From Trichoplax sp. H2 (lineage: Eukaryota; Placozoa; Uniplacotomia; Trichoplacea), in the NCBI GenBank assembly GCA_003344405.1, contig NOWV01000018.1:62001-126000 (forward strand): DNA of 64,000 nt, given 5' to 3'. This document shows, piece by piece, positions 12,595 through 25,652 of this stretch. The translations under genes were made by a program, and so were the position numbers. Position 1 is the first letter of the stretch. Each line of letters starts with the position of its first letter. The notes beneath the pieces are model-generated. The model saw only the letters and a list, made by a program, of their open reading frames with translations, was not told where the DNA came from and did no database searches.

Positions 12595-12978
12595 TTTTTT
12601 CTTGTACAGTACAGTATAGTAAAATGCAGTTCATCTCCTAGACTTGATAACGTGCAATACTGTACACTGGACAGCATTGCATCGGACATTGCAGTCGTAG
12701 TTGCTTTTTCTTTTTTCCACTATCATGATGAGTATGGCTGTCATTTTATTGTAGTGTTATAAAGTGGTCTAATTAAATTGAATATAGACATCATTTGACT
12801 GGATTACAAGTCTAGCATTAGCTTACTATAGGTCTGAATTGTCCAACATTTTCTTCTTTTGTCATTGAAAAACCATCCTTTAAATGAGGTATTGTAAACG
12901 TTGATTACACCCATTACTAACACTTATTTTTGATTAATTACGATAGGCTTACGTTCTCGTGTCCAAGCAGCAGAAATT

Positions 12979-15279
12979 ATGGATGAAGAACGGCAAAAAC
13001 TCATTGCTTACCAGTACCTTTGTCGCTTAGCAGAAGCGAAAGAGTAAGTAAATCTGTACTATACCATCATTCTTTGTCATCCATGGGAATAGTCGGCAAT
13101 GTAATTAGGCTGACTGCTGTCATCATAATTGCTACGCTGCCAATTGCTTATTCGAGTATGGATAGGCTGTACAGCATTGGTATTGCGTCGAAAATCGACA
13201 CTGTTGCATGTTTTAAATCATTGTAGGATAATTTTGTGATGAGTAGTTTTTTTAAACTGAATCAAAACAGAATTACACTTATCATCTGCTATATGTACTG
13301 TAATACTGCAACAGTGTAGTCCACAAAGTAGCTTTTGATAAAAAAGGCTTTATAGTCAAACACTAGAATGAAGTACTTTCGTCCGATATAGAGTACGCAT
13401 ACGAGCTACGCTGTCACCAATCAAACCCATTATACTCTCCTACTCGTATACATAAAGTAGCTGCAATGCGGTTGCGATAGTGGCAGTTTGAAATAAATAC
13501 AACTTTCCTATGTACCATGATCTAAAGTTGGAGAATACTGTAAAAGTGGGATTACAATCGATCGTGGCAGTAAAGTACTGGTACATAGAATATATTTTAC
13601 AGCATACCAAACACAAAGGTATATTGCTGTATGAATACATCGAATGATTCTATTTATATTTGCCGTATTATTACAGCTGGATTGAGCGATGTATTAGTGA
13701 AAACATTCCGGTATCAATTAGCGAGTTTGAGAATACTCTACGAAATGGCATATTGTTGGCAAAGCTTAGCCACTCGTTTGCTACTGATGTGGTCCCGCTG
13801 AAGAGGATCTACGATGTAGATGAAGCAAAATATAAAGTAAGCAATCTTGCATGATACTTGTTGACTTATTAACCTAAAGTTCAAGTTATATTATGGATTC
13901 GCAATCTGTTTCGAAAAGTGTAAAGGTTTACTGCTTTCCTTGAACGACTTATGATAGTACCTTAATCTTTTCTGGCATTCTAGTAGTCCTTGATCTTGCA
14001 TATGTATGCTGATCGAGTAGTCATACGATGCATGTATATAATACAGTTGACTTTTTTTAATGACTGTGTTAGATTGCCATGATTGTATTATAATTTGTGA
14101 TAATTGATTGAATAGTGCAAGAAATTAACGTAGCGAACTTTTAATGTACCATCGTTAACTATATTTATACTGATATTAGGTTAAAGGATTACATTTTAAG
14201 CATACGCAAAACTTTAATTACTGGATCGAAGCATTGGACAGTATCAAATTTCCTAAGGTACAGTTAAGATATTCCAGTATAGAATTTACATTAATCTTTA
14301 GTCTAGTCGTAATAATTTCTCGTCAATAATAGCCTACACGTTTAAAGTTTGCTAACATGGAGGCATGACCATTGATTAAGTTAAAAATAGGATAGGACAG
14401 TTTAGTGTAAATTTATAATTAGTAGACGTCTTAACGCTATAATTGATGGTGTAGTGTGGTTTTGTATTAAAAGAAAAAGATATAGAAACCAATTTTATGA
14501 TCTCTATCAACTTGTAGGAATTATTTAAATCACATATATTTCTTATCAAGAGTTGGATCATATTATCGCTCGCTATTTGTACTATATAACTTATTATATC
14601 GATTAATCCCTTGTAAATTAATGCTCTTACGATTAAAGCTTGGATTTTCTTCGATATAACCAATGTATCACATACAATATGCCACGTACAATATGATCAG
14701 TTACTATACCATTTAAGAACGAATGTTTCTATTTTGAAAATGGATTGATGAAGATTGTGATCGGCAAAAAAATATAGCGGATCAAAATCTTAATACCGAG
14801 GACATTTTTACATGATATGTCATAGATGGTATTGGTAGATTACGGTACTATACTTTCTCTCATTAGTTTAGGTGAAATTATCACAATGGTGTGAGAATTA
14901 AATATCTGTGCGCTGGGCTATATGGAGATGTTATTTTAGTTCCCGTTATACCATGATTAATACGCATAGATGCAGTTGAAATGTATTTCGTCTGTAGCTA
15001 CTGTTGTAACGTTGAGTAACTTTGATCATTACAGATTTTTCATCCTGAAACTGTCGACTTATACGATCAGAAAAATATGCCCAAAGTAATCTACTGCATT
15101 CATGCCGTTGCGTAAGTTGTTCGTCAAATATTATTCTACTTAGCTTAACAAGATCGTTTATTATATCAATTCTTGGATCTTTAAAGATTACTTACCATGT
15201 TCAATGATTAGATTATACTGTTACAAGCTTGGTAAATCACCTGCTATTACTAGCCTTAGTGGTAAAGTTACTTTTACAG
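12979..15279 (+). other. IQGAP: IQGAP calponin-homology domain (exons 1-5)
   Basis: Exons 12979-13043, 13677-13836, 14180-14257, 15035-15111, 15212-15279; residues about 1-149. Conserved CH features: AYQYLCRLAEAKDWIERCI, FENTLRNGILLAKL, and DLYDQKNMPKVIYCIHAV. This domain binds F-actin in the family. The run before the first Met (12947-12978) still reads as family-like sequence. Confidence 0.94.
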
Positions 15280-18200
15280 GTATGCATTTTTTTCAATTTG
15301 TAACGTATTTCTACATCTTATAAAATATTTTAAAAGTTACAGAATGGAATCAAATATTAAGTATAGAAAGATAAGTAGTGCTGATATCGGTTATTCTACG
15401 TTAAATTGCGATTCATGTATGTCTGTGTGAGTAACTTTCATTGTACAAGGAAGCAACAAACTTTAATTCTCTTTATTACGTAAACTAGATGAAGAAATTT
15501 TAGAAAAGAGCGTTGAACTAAAAAGCCGTGGTGTGAAGATTCCGATGTTCAATCGTATTGGCGGGATTTTAACAAAAGAGGTATACCTATCTAGATTATA
15601 GCTATCCGTAAAGGATGTACGAGTATTAAATTTTTTCTCTTATTATTATCGCTAGCAATTTATTCAATATCATTATCCTATTCGACTATTTTATTTCTAG
15701 ATAAAAGTAGACGATGAAACTTGTAAGGAGATAGCATTTTCATTACCTATCAGAGCTGTCAACGTTATAACATTATAGAAGACATTGTAATAATTATAAA
15801 CTGTTTAGTTTTCAAGGCAATTGTAGCAGTAAATCGCGCAATAGATGATGAAGACGCGCCACAAACTGTAGTTGCAATGAATCATATCGCTGCAAGATTG
15901 GTTGACATAGATCCAGATTATGCTGATTACTATCAAGAAAAATTATTTACGGCTAAAAATATCAAAGTATCAGAAGCGGCTACAGATGAAATGGAAGATA
16001 ATACAGAGGTTAGCTAGTGTTTTAGTTTTTGTTGTTCATACATAGATTTGATACTGTTATTGATATATCTTTATTCTCCATATGTAGCTTACTGAAGAAG
16101 ATTATTATAAGACAAATCTAAAGCATGACCAGATTCAGAGTATTGTCAGTGAAGTTAACGAAGAAAGAAAAGATTTCGAAAGTAAGTTTATAGCGCAAAA
16201 ATTTATAGTATTAATGGTCAGTGAATGGTTAAATTTTTTTTCTGTTGTATTTATTACAATCAAGTGAATATGGCATTGCAAGCAGTTATCGACTCCATCG
16301 AAGATGGAGATTTGTTAAGGGCTCTTAAAAATCCGCTTCTACTGTTTTCGGGAGTTGATTCCTCAATCATACATATATACAGAAATCATCTTATGACTCT
16401 GAAGGCAAAGGTATGTCTTTTAAGTAGTATTAATTTTAGTTGATATAGTGTAACTATCAGCCATTATTAATTAAATGTCAGGAAGAAATTGTTTAATTAT
16501 ATTTTAATGTTACTATTCTAGCGTAATCAGGAAGATGCACAGATCACTTATGATGACATTCAACTTACAATTAAGAATGCTAATGCAGAGATAAAGAAAA
16601 TGAATTACCAACAGTCTATTTTACAGATTCTTAACAACTTACTTGACAGTAATCCTGTAAATTGTGCAAAATTAAAGGAATGCCTGGAAAATGAATATTT
16701 CGAATTTAGCAATCTTAATCCTGCATTCATTGAACAGTATAGTATTGTAATGAGGCGTGGTCGTTTAGAAAAAGTTGTCATAAATGGCTATGGGGAAGAA
16801 GGTTTGTTAACATCTGACGAAATACAGAGTTTAATTAATCAGGCTAATCTTTTGCGCGAATTAAACGATGCTCTGGATCGAGAGCCAACCGATAATCAAA
16901 AATTGGAAGAATGTCTAGGATCGGACATACTTGGATTGCGTGACGTGGATTTCGTATGGCTGGAAGTTTATTCGATCTGCTTGAAAAACAGAAGAATGGA
17001 GAAGTTAAAAATTTATGGTAACGGTAATAAAAGTCTTTTATACCTGGATGAACTTCAACGTCTGATATTGCAGACTAACTGGTTGATCATCTTAAATGAG
17101 GCTCTGGATAAGAATCCTTCTGATGAAAAGAAGATTAATGAGTGTTTATTGTCTGAATATATAGATGTAGATGATGTTAACTCTGATAATATAATGCAAT
17201 ACATTACGATGCTTAAGTTACGTAAGAAAGAAAAATCGGCTACTAGCAATGATTTTAAAGAAGTAATGTTGACTGTTAAAGACATTCAGGTTATTATTTC
17301 TCGTGAAAATGCGCTCTTGACTTTGGATCGAGCGTTGCAAGCAGAACCGATTGAAATTGCGAAGCTGAGAGAGTCTTTAAGATCGAAGGTGTTAAATTTT
17401 GCAAATTTACGTATGGAGATATCCTCAATGTATGCTGCTTCGTTGAAGGAGGGACGTGATAAAAAAGGCGTAATTAGTGACGACATTCTTCGTGAGAATG
17501 AGATACAGTGTTGTATTGATGAAGTGAATGCATTAATTGCTTTAAATGAGTGTATCATTGAAGATCCCGTTAATATGGAGAAATTGAAAGGGTATCTATG
17601 TGACGATGTGCTTAATTTATCGGATGTAAACGTGGAGAATTTATTTTTATACGCACCCTCATTAACAACGAAGAGAAAACAAAAAATGAAGGATTATATT
17701 GATCCCATTAAAAATCTTTTAAGTAAAAGCGAGGTGAATCTAGTTATTCATTTTTCAAATATCATTGTTGCTATCAACGAGGGTTTAGAAAACTATCCTT
17801 CCAACAAAGAACAGTTTAGTAGCTGGATACTAGATGAAACATTAGCGTTCGATGGATCACAGTCTCATCTGGTTACGCTGTACGTCGAAATATTAAAAAG
17901 AACGCAAAAGGAGAGATTAGGTAGTGATGAAAGTTTCTTGAATTATTTGGATATCCAGAACTGTATTACTCTTGGGAATGAAATTCACGATGCAAATGTC
18001 GCGCTAATTAAATGTGTTGCCAAAGTTAATGCAACAGTCGAAGCGGAAGACCATGAAGCTGTATTATTGGCTTTGCAGAGTGAAATTCTGTCGTTAAAGG
18101 AAGTAAATCCGGAACAAAGCACTGGCTATTTGACATCGCTGAAGGCGGCCAAAGACGAGAAAATTTCCGATTGTCAAAATGGTTGGGTCAAGCACGAGAT

Positions 18201-21200
18201 CGAAATTGGCGGTCACATATATTATAACTTATCTACTGAAGATTTCATGTATGATGCTCCTGAAGGTTACGTATCAAATGGAAGGTTTCTGACTAAAATT
18301 GAAATTGAGGTCAGCGCTTCTATAATTAATTTTTAGAGAATTTACTGCAGTATTATAATTGTAAATTTTTATTCTCATTTCAGCAAGCACTTATAGCTGA
18401 AAATGAGCGCTACAACTTATACGACAGGCAACTACCGCAAATTATTGCTATTCAAGTAAGATCTATAGTGGCTTCTATTCCGGTATTGAAGGTGATTGAA
18501 ACAGGTCTCTTCTAATTTACTTAGGCTCTTGCACGTGGCTATCTTGCCCGGAAAGTTATCAAAGAAAGAAACTATGAGCTAAAATGCTTGCTACCGGCTG
18601 TAATTCAGGTATACTTTGAAGAAAACGTCTTACTGTACTTAATTACATAGATTTAGTAATATAGATCGTATTTAGAAATTTACATCAGCTAAATATCTCT
18701 TTCTTACTTTTAATAGATTCAGGCTGCTTGTAGGGGATATCAACAAAGACGCGCCTATTTAAATAGACTAAAATATTATGCAATAAATGTAAGTATTGTT
18801 TATATAATATAAAAATGTTAGCCTTTGACTTTTTAAAATTTTGATAAAAATTACTATTGACTTCTAGGAAAAGGCAATCATAAAAATGCAAAGCGTATTT
18901 AGATGCTTAAAAGTTCGGAAATACTATGAAGGACTAAGTAAATTTTATTTTGTTATAATTAAAATTTTAAAAAGTTTAGGAATATATAATATCATCTTAC
19001 TTATCGACATTGCTATTTTTTTATGACACATTGCTAGAATCACTCGATGTCCCGTTTGCAGCAATTAGCATGTTCGTTTACTTACTTGACGAAACTCAGA
19101 AAGATTTTAACGAGGAGCTTGGTACGTTATTAAATTATGATGAGATTAAATTTTGTGATACTATGCAATAATACCGCTTATATTCTGTAATCTGTATTAG
19201 AATTACAAAAATTGAGGTCTCACATTGTGACAAGTATTCGAGCCAACTTGAAGCTAGAAAAAGACTTAAGTTCAATGGATGTGAAGATCGGTTTACTTGT
19301 CAAGAATCGAATCACATTGCAGGTATAATCACTAGAGTTGTATTATAGTGAAGCTTTTAAAAGTAACATACGTATGTATATATATCAAAGGAAATCTCTT
19401 TTAAATTGAAATTTTGTAGATGATCAGTAATTATACAAACGATTTTATTACAGGACGTAGTCCATCAAAATAGAGCACTTAAGAAAATTAATAAAGATGT
19501 TACAAATGTGAATGGGATCGATGTATTGATAAAGGAGAGAACGCACCAATTAGAGGTAGCACAATTATCTTGATCAAGTCATTACATTGTATTTCATTAA
19601 TTAATTATACAAGTATTACTGTACTAACAGACAATTTATCATTTCGTTAAGGGATATCAAAGTTTGTTTTATCTATTGCAAACTGAGCCGAAATATCTAG
19701 CAAAGTTAATATTTGAAATGCCTCAGAGTCGTAGCAATAGATTCGTCGAAACAGCCATCTTAACCATATTTAATTACGCTGCAAATACCCGAGAAGAATT
19801 CTTACTTATTAAATTGTTTAACACGTCCTTACAAGAAGAAGTATTGTAAGCACAATTACTTCTATATAATTGTGATAAAGAATGATATCATAATAACCTT
19901 GGCTATTATTTCTTATAGGAATCGTGTTAATTCAATTGAAGATATTGTTGAAAATAATCCTTTAGTTGTTAAGTTGGCCGTCCAGTTTAATAGGTTGATT
20001 TTGTGAATAATTAATATATTAAAACTAATTTTATGACCATTCTTATAGTCCTAATGCATATGAATTTATCAAGTAACTGATTATTATGTTAGAGGAAATC
20101 GAAGCCAGAATTGCCTAAAAGAAATTTTTGGCTCCGTAATTCAGCCTGTCATTAACAGCAAGGATAGTTATGATCTAGACCCAATGAATATTTACAAGGC
20201 CTGGCTTCACCATTTAGAGTCAATTTCGGGAGAAGCTAGGTATTATACTTTATACTTTAGCAATCCCCATATCTTTTATTTTGTAACATGGTTAGTGATC
20301 ATTCTATTTTAGTCAATTGCCTCATAATATTAATACGGAACAAGCACTTAAGTATCCTGAAGTTAAAAAGAAACTTGCAGAATGTATTAACAAATTAAAA
20401 GCCTTAATTGCCGATATTGTAGGAGCAATTGTACCTGCAGCCGCAAAGCTACCGTAAGAAATTATTTTATCAGATTGTACATTACCATCTGGTCTTTTAA
20501 CGCGCTGTGATGAAGTTATACTGTTCTAATCTTTGATTTATGCAATGTTTTCTACATTCCGACTTGCGATTGTAATCGATAATTTTAGATATGCGTTGCG
20601 CTGTGTTGCAATGACTCTCAGGAAATGTCTAGAAAAGAAATTTCCAAACGATAAAGACATTGCCTTAAAAGTTAGCATCTTGGGATAGATCTTTTAATTC
20701 CAATGCTTTACAGATAAATACTTAAAAGTAAATACGTAACTGTTTAATTATAGGCTGTAGGACATTTCATAATATGTCGTTATATGCATCCTGCTTTAAT
20801 TGCTCCTGATGCTTTTGACGTTATTCCATTCAATGTGGAAAACCCTTTAACTACTCATCAAGTAGGTTTATACCTGTTCATGGTACTGTTATTATTAAAT
20901 TGTTATAGCTTTTACTCGTTTACTTAAATTATTGTACTTTCAGAGACATTGTCTTGCTTCTGTTGCAAGTCTTTTACAACGAGCAGCAATAAATAATACG
21001 GTAGGCACTTTTATATCTGCTATTATGGCTGTGTACAACAGTTGGATTAAATAATTATTGATCTTTTTACTATGGCGTAAAAAAGTTTGGTAACGAGAGT
21101 CCATACTTAAGTTCAATAGATGATACTATATCAGAATCATTTGCGAAACTACGGTAAGTGTTTTTAGATTTTGTTCTTAAAGTTTAAATTGCCTTTAGTA

Positions 21201-23233
21201 CCGTAGCAATCGTACTTATGACAACTATAAATATAGTATCATGCCTCTGTCTTTATTAGAGCATTTTTGTGCGAAGCATCGACTGTGGAAGAGCCAGGGG
21301 AACGCTTTCAATTAGATCAATACAGTGAATATGCAATGCTTAGAAAACCAACTATTTACATTTCTATCAGAGAGATTTGTAACATTCATAAGGTTGTGAT
21401 ACAGATGCCGAATTACCTCATTCTAGTATGTAATAAGTTTTGAAAAAGATTAATTCCGATTGTTACAGTTAGTAGCCGACTTTGAAAATGAAATTGCACC
21501 AAACACCGATGATCCACTTCGTGAAGTTTTATCTGACCTAGGCTCACCTTTATCTGAATCTGAGTTAATCGGTTAGTCGTCAATGATTTATCTTGTTGTT
21601 AATGTATTGAGTTACCAAATGAGTTCTTTCATAGATGTGCCATCGGATACAAATGATCCAATTGCTATTGATGCTGTTAGAGAAGATTTGGCCAAGACTG
21701 AAGTTTGCTTGACATTAACTAATAGATTTGATATTAAAGGGGATAATAGGACGTCCGATGTATCATCCCTATTTAACGGGTTAGTTAGATAAAACAATGC
21801 TAAAAGATAATGAATTATAGATGGCTATTTATTATTTATTATAAATGATGATATATCCATGTTGGCTATAGGACTAAAAATTTAACAGCGGACGTGATCC
21901 GCGTTCAACGAGGATCAACCCTGGCTAGTATACTGGATACACCTTCGTCGAAGGAAGAAGTTAGATACAAGAATAGATTTTTATTTATTCTTTTAAATTA
22001 TTATGAAAATAATATATCCATACGTTAACAATTTCAGTCTGAGAAATATAAAGCCATCATCAGCAATCGAGCTAGTAAGATTGCTTTAATCAGCCAGGTA
22101 ACACAAAGTCAAGTGAAAGGCACGCAAAAGAAAGAACCAGGACCTGAAAAACAGTACGTCCTGTTTTGTTTATATATCTGTGATTCTTTAAACATATAAT
22201 TTGAAGCAGTTTATTACAGTATAATGATCGTTATTGTATTATGACTTGCTTTATTCGTAAATTCTGTTTTATTGATTTTTTAGTGCGTCACTGGAGAAAG
22301 TTAAGATTAGAATTAAAGAAGGTTTGCAAGTACTTGAAGAAAAAGGTCTTACCTCTTCTAAGAATGGATACGGATCTGTATTAAGGGAAATTGCAAAGGT
22401 AGTACGGGAGCTTAGATTAATTTGAACGGAATACAATTATCATCATGCACCAATAAGAAAAATGGGTCATCATCTTTTTATCCAGGATATACTTAATAGA
22501 CGGTTATATCGAAAAAATCGTAAGATTGAAATATTAAGACTGCGTGAGGCTCAGGTAGTCTTGGATGACAAGATCAAAGATTATGTTGAACAAATGGATT
22601 ATTATAATAAGTATATTAAGACTTGCATCGAAAATATGGCCTTGTCTAGTAAAAAGTTAGTAAATATTTTAACTAGAAGCTACTTACGCTATTAATTCAA
22701 TTTTTAATGGGCATATTTTTTTTCGTCTTTTATCAGGAAAAAGGATAAAAAATCTTCTGCCTTAAAGTATACCGCAGCACGATTGCACGAAAAGAATATA
22801 GTTTTATCGATCGCCGGTTTACAATCACACCAGTGAGTACATGATGAGATTTTCTATCAAAACACAAATATACTCAAAGGTAAATTGTTGTTTGTAGATA
22901 TAAAAATGTAACGATTGAGATTGCATCTACTGACGATTCATCGAAGTTTAAAATCCATGCCAAGATCATTGGAACAACAATGGATTCGATTTTGCTTGAT
23001 TTTGAGGTATGACCTAAGACGTCAGTTCCGATATCTTGATAATATAATGTGTAAGTTACTCGGAAAGCAGAAGCTAACCATTGTCTTTATTGGTTATTTA
23101 TTTTATATTTTTACAGCATTTGCTAGAACTGCAATATGAAGGTATTCCCTCAATTAAAGTATTTAATGCTGTTATGTTTGATGTAAACTCTTTAATCGGT
23201 CTCTTAAATAGAAAATTTTATGGTAAAGATTAG
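12979..23233 (+). CDS. IQGAP: IQGAP scaffold protein (36 recognised exons)
   Basis: IQ motif-containing GTPase-activating-like protein: a cortical scaffold that binds actin through its CH domain, calmodulin through IQ motifs, and Cdc42/Rac through its GAP-related domain. All family domains are present in order: CH, IQGAP-specific repeats, degenerate WW, IQ, GAP-related (GRD), RasGAP C-terminal (RGCT). With the ATG at 12979 the 36 exons sum to 5460 nt, 1819 residues, with matching phases throughout; human IQGAP1 is about 1660. The extra length lies mainly in the repeat region. The exon carrying this ATG starts at an acceptor at 12947 and encodes LRSRVQAAEI before MDEERQ; both parts resemble the family, so a further upstream exon is likely and 12979 may be internal. 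Exon coordinates are given in the domain entries. Exons 6-10: 15489-15580, 15701-15722, 15809-16008, 16088-16181, 16265-16410. Confidence 0.96.
16522..18309 (+). other. IQGAP: IQGAP-specific repeats and degenerate WW, one 1.8-kb exon
   Basis: A single 1788-nt exon (596 codons, residues about 335-930) holds most of the IQGAP repeat region. Counting the unit that begins in the preceding exon (MALQAVIDSIEDGDLLRAL), about eight degenerate units of 70-85 residues can be seen. Each has an alpha-helical start of the type xALNEAL, then a KLxECL segment, a Y(S/A)xxL helix, and a DEIQ-like helix. The end is a WW-like module starting WVKHEIEIGGHIYYNL; the second signature Trp is replaced by Tyr (MYDAPEG). 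The exon is about ten times longer than its neighbours. Confidence 0.93.
18384..18937 (+). other. IQGAP: IQGAP IQ-motif exons
   Basis: Exons 18384-18455, 18525-18608, 18717-18788, 18868-18937. Three IQ-type motifs are visible: AIQALARGYLARKVI, VIQIQAACRGYQQRRAY and IIKMQSVFRCLKVRKYY. Human IQGAP1 has four, so one may be absent or too degenerate to see. They are calmodulin/myosin light chain binding sites in the family. Each motif straddles an exon boundary. Confidence 0.9.
19038..21571 (+). other. IQGAP: IQGAP GAP-related domain exons
   Basis: Exons 19038-19121, 19201-19322, 19454-19555, 19652-19845, 19919-19993, 20093-20239, 20313-20453, 20589-20670, 20754-20861, 20944-21000, 21086-21153, 21260-21392, 21469-21571. 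The RasGAP-like fold begins near GYQSLFYLLQTEPKYLAKLI. The position of the catalytic arginine finger reads LFNTS, with no Arg, as in other IQGAPs, so this domain should bind but not stimulate GTP hydrolysis. The conserved CRYMHPALIAPDAFD and LRKPTIYISI segments are intact. Confidence 0.93.
21635..23233 (+). other. IQGAP: IQGAP RasGAP C-terminal (RGCT) exons
   Basis: Exons 21635-21779, 21872-21959, 22038-22153, 22284-22398, 22486-22655, 22737-22832, 22898-23006, 23117-23233. Landmarks: LAKTEVCLTLTNRFDIKGDN, VEQMDYYNKYIKTCIENMA, KYTAARLHEKNIVL and the terminal LLNRKFYGKD-stop. The C-terminus matches the family end exactly. An AATAAA at 23424-23429 is a possible polyadenylation signal. Confidence 0.93.
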
Positions 23234-24371
23234 TATTTTTTCGTATCGGTACTGGTGTGCTTATTGAACTTGTACGTTACTTTATAAAATTTTAATTGGT
23301 AGACATTTTATTTTCTGCCTCTGAATTACTGATTACGCTAATTTCGTTATGCCCACCAATCTAAAATTGCAAGCGATAAAGTATTTAAATGAGATTACTT
23401 AGTTTCCTTAGTGAAATAATTTTAATAAATTTAGATCGTGCATTTTCTGATATCACCGTTATGCGCAAAAGTTTGCCTTCATTTAATTGGATTCATTTAT
23501 ACTCAATATTCAGTTATAAATCAATCTTTGATTGATAATAACTATTATCACATTTAGCCAAAGTTTTATTGCAGATTTTTTGCACCTTATTTATTTACAT
23601 TTATTCTTAATGTGATCAATGGGTTTTTCTGTAGAGGTCACAAAATATTTTCAATTAAATAATATGATTGCGTGATGAATAAAAGAAAGGTAGAACACTA
23701 CTCTAATTGATGTTGTAAAGTATAAATTTGCAGTATAATCATGTGCGTATATGCACGCATACTGTAGTTAGTGGGAATCCCAATTTTCCAAGGTAGGTAG
23801 CTGTATAAAAGTATGCCCGTGATAAAGTCTTCCAAATGAATAGTGCGACAAGAGCTCTGGTTTCTTATTGATTAAATTTAACTTTTGTTATATAAATCTA
23901 TCAATAGACATGCACAATTTTACTTCTATCTACTATCTAGATATCAGTATGATCTATCTAGGAGACTGCACTAACTTGCCTATATTCGAAGTGCAGCCTA
24001 TTATTGTAATCCATGAAATAATCACCCTTGTGGTATTCAATCTATGGCATATAGAATCACATCAATTAGATTATCACAGATTTGCAGAATTGGAATACGG
24101 AATGTCAGGCATGCATTTTATAAGTTAGCGTTTACTATAAAAATGTCAGACTAGACAATTTTGCAAATCGTATACTGTACAATATCCAGGAAAATGTCCT
24201 TCCTGTATATGGTAAAAAGTGGTTGTCCATGCTAGCAGCCGAGTCATTTCGCACCTTTTACCGTCCAAGTGTTTTTTAATACGATAACGAAACTACTGTG
24301 TGATACATTAGATTATGATAGATAATTATGGATTTTTTCTGAAAGGCTGAGGTGTTTTCTTTCTGCAGTAT

Positions 24372-24405
24372 ACAGCAGTACTGTACAGTATAGTACAGTG
24401 CAATA
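24372..24405. repeat. Small TACTGTACAGTA cluster
   Basis: A short run containing CAGTACTGTACAGTATAGTACAG, flanked by unique sequence; the same motif as the larger arrays. Confidence 0.7.
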
Positions 24406-25131
24406 TGCGTATATTGACTGCATCCTTCAACAAACGTTTACCGGTGTTGATGATGCAATTGTACATGAGGTATCTCGTCGTTGCTGCTCTCAGAAAGGAA
24501 GCGAATACACAGTATGATGTCCTGTTCTAACTGTTGAGTCGTACACACTAAGTAGGTAGCAAAGTATCGCCGATGGCGACATTATTATGGTGCGAAATGA
24601 GAGTGATTGGTCAGGTATATGAGCATACTTATTGTAATTACTCACTGTCATCCATGTGTCTTACAGTATACGCCTACCTATTGCTGAATTGTACTACACA
24701 GACTGCTAAGAAAAAGTGGATAGTAAACAAAAGTGACAAGAGAATTGGCATGAAAAATTACGTCGGCAAAGTACTATAGCATTTCACTGCATGTGCGCTA
24801 AAAAATGATTCCATTTCAATGTCGGTAGTGTACTACATGTCCGCGTGGACTCTGTGGTGCAATGTAAAATGTAAACAAATAAAAACAACAATAATAATAA
24901 TCTGAATGCTGTGCCACTGGATTCATTTTATCAACAGGGAAGCAGGCAGAAAATGGTTTACCATGAACTAAAAGGGGAAAATGAATGGTAAAACACTGTA
25001 GTCAATAACATTGGAAACGCCGAAAATGTTCATTGATGACGAATTGTGATTTCTGAGTTGCTTAAATCTACCGTTTGTACTGACTGCAAAATCAATCAAT
25101 CCCACCCAAAAGAGTAAAAGCAGTTTTTGAC

Positions 25132-25440
25132 CTACTGTACTGTACAGTAGTCCCACAGTACTACACAACGGCCTGCGTTACCATTGTGCCTACTGTACTG
25201 TACAGTGTACAGTATGTTGCGCAATGTGCATTTTATATACTGTACAGTGTACAGTACTGTACTGTACTGGCCACTCACGGACTACTAGAATGTCCTCTTC
25301 CAAGTAGTCCGAACACTTGGAGTACAGTGTACAGTACAACGGCACAGACTGTAGCCAGTGTACTGTACATTGTACTGTAAGTAGAAAGAGACCCGTACAG
25401 TGTACAGTACACTGGTACAATGCAATACTGTACTGTAGTG
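25132..25440. repeat. TACTGTACAGTA palindrome array
   Basis: Blocks of TACTGTACTGTACAGT, TGTACAGTGTACAGTA and similar units at about 25132-25150, 25192-25215, 25239-25269, 25320-25340, 25355-25380 and 25395-25440. They are separated by 15-50 bp of unique DNA. Overlapping frames on both strands (25186-25457) are repeat translations, not genes. Confidence 0.85.
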
Positions 25441-25652
25441 TAGTCGCTACTCACCAAAGGAATGAAGAAAAATCACTTTGAGCGATGGCACTCGCTCACG
25501 CTTGACGTGCTGTGCTGTTCTACATTGAAGGCACGGTCATATTGTAGCAACCAAGTCAAATAATCGAGGTTTAAATGAGATATGTGAGGTCTTACTTGTT
25601 TTGCCTGCAGGTCAAATTTGACAAAAATTACCTGTAGACTGTAGTGTAAATA

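Larger units (their letters stand above)
9701..12946. other. Intergenic region between divergent FAM81 and IQGAP, repeat-rich
   Basis: The two genes are transcribed away from each other. The first kilobase has nothing recognisable. From about 10.9 to 12.1 kb the DNA is dominated by TACTGTA/TACAGTA palindromic runs and a tandem duplication (listed separately). Open frames here (for example 10873-11220 and 11817-12107) are by-products of the stop-poor repeat and read as Tyr/Ser/Thr/Cys/Val-rich strings. The true first exon of IQGAP, if there is one upstream of 12947, probably lies in this region but was not identified. Confidence 0.6.
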
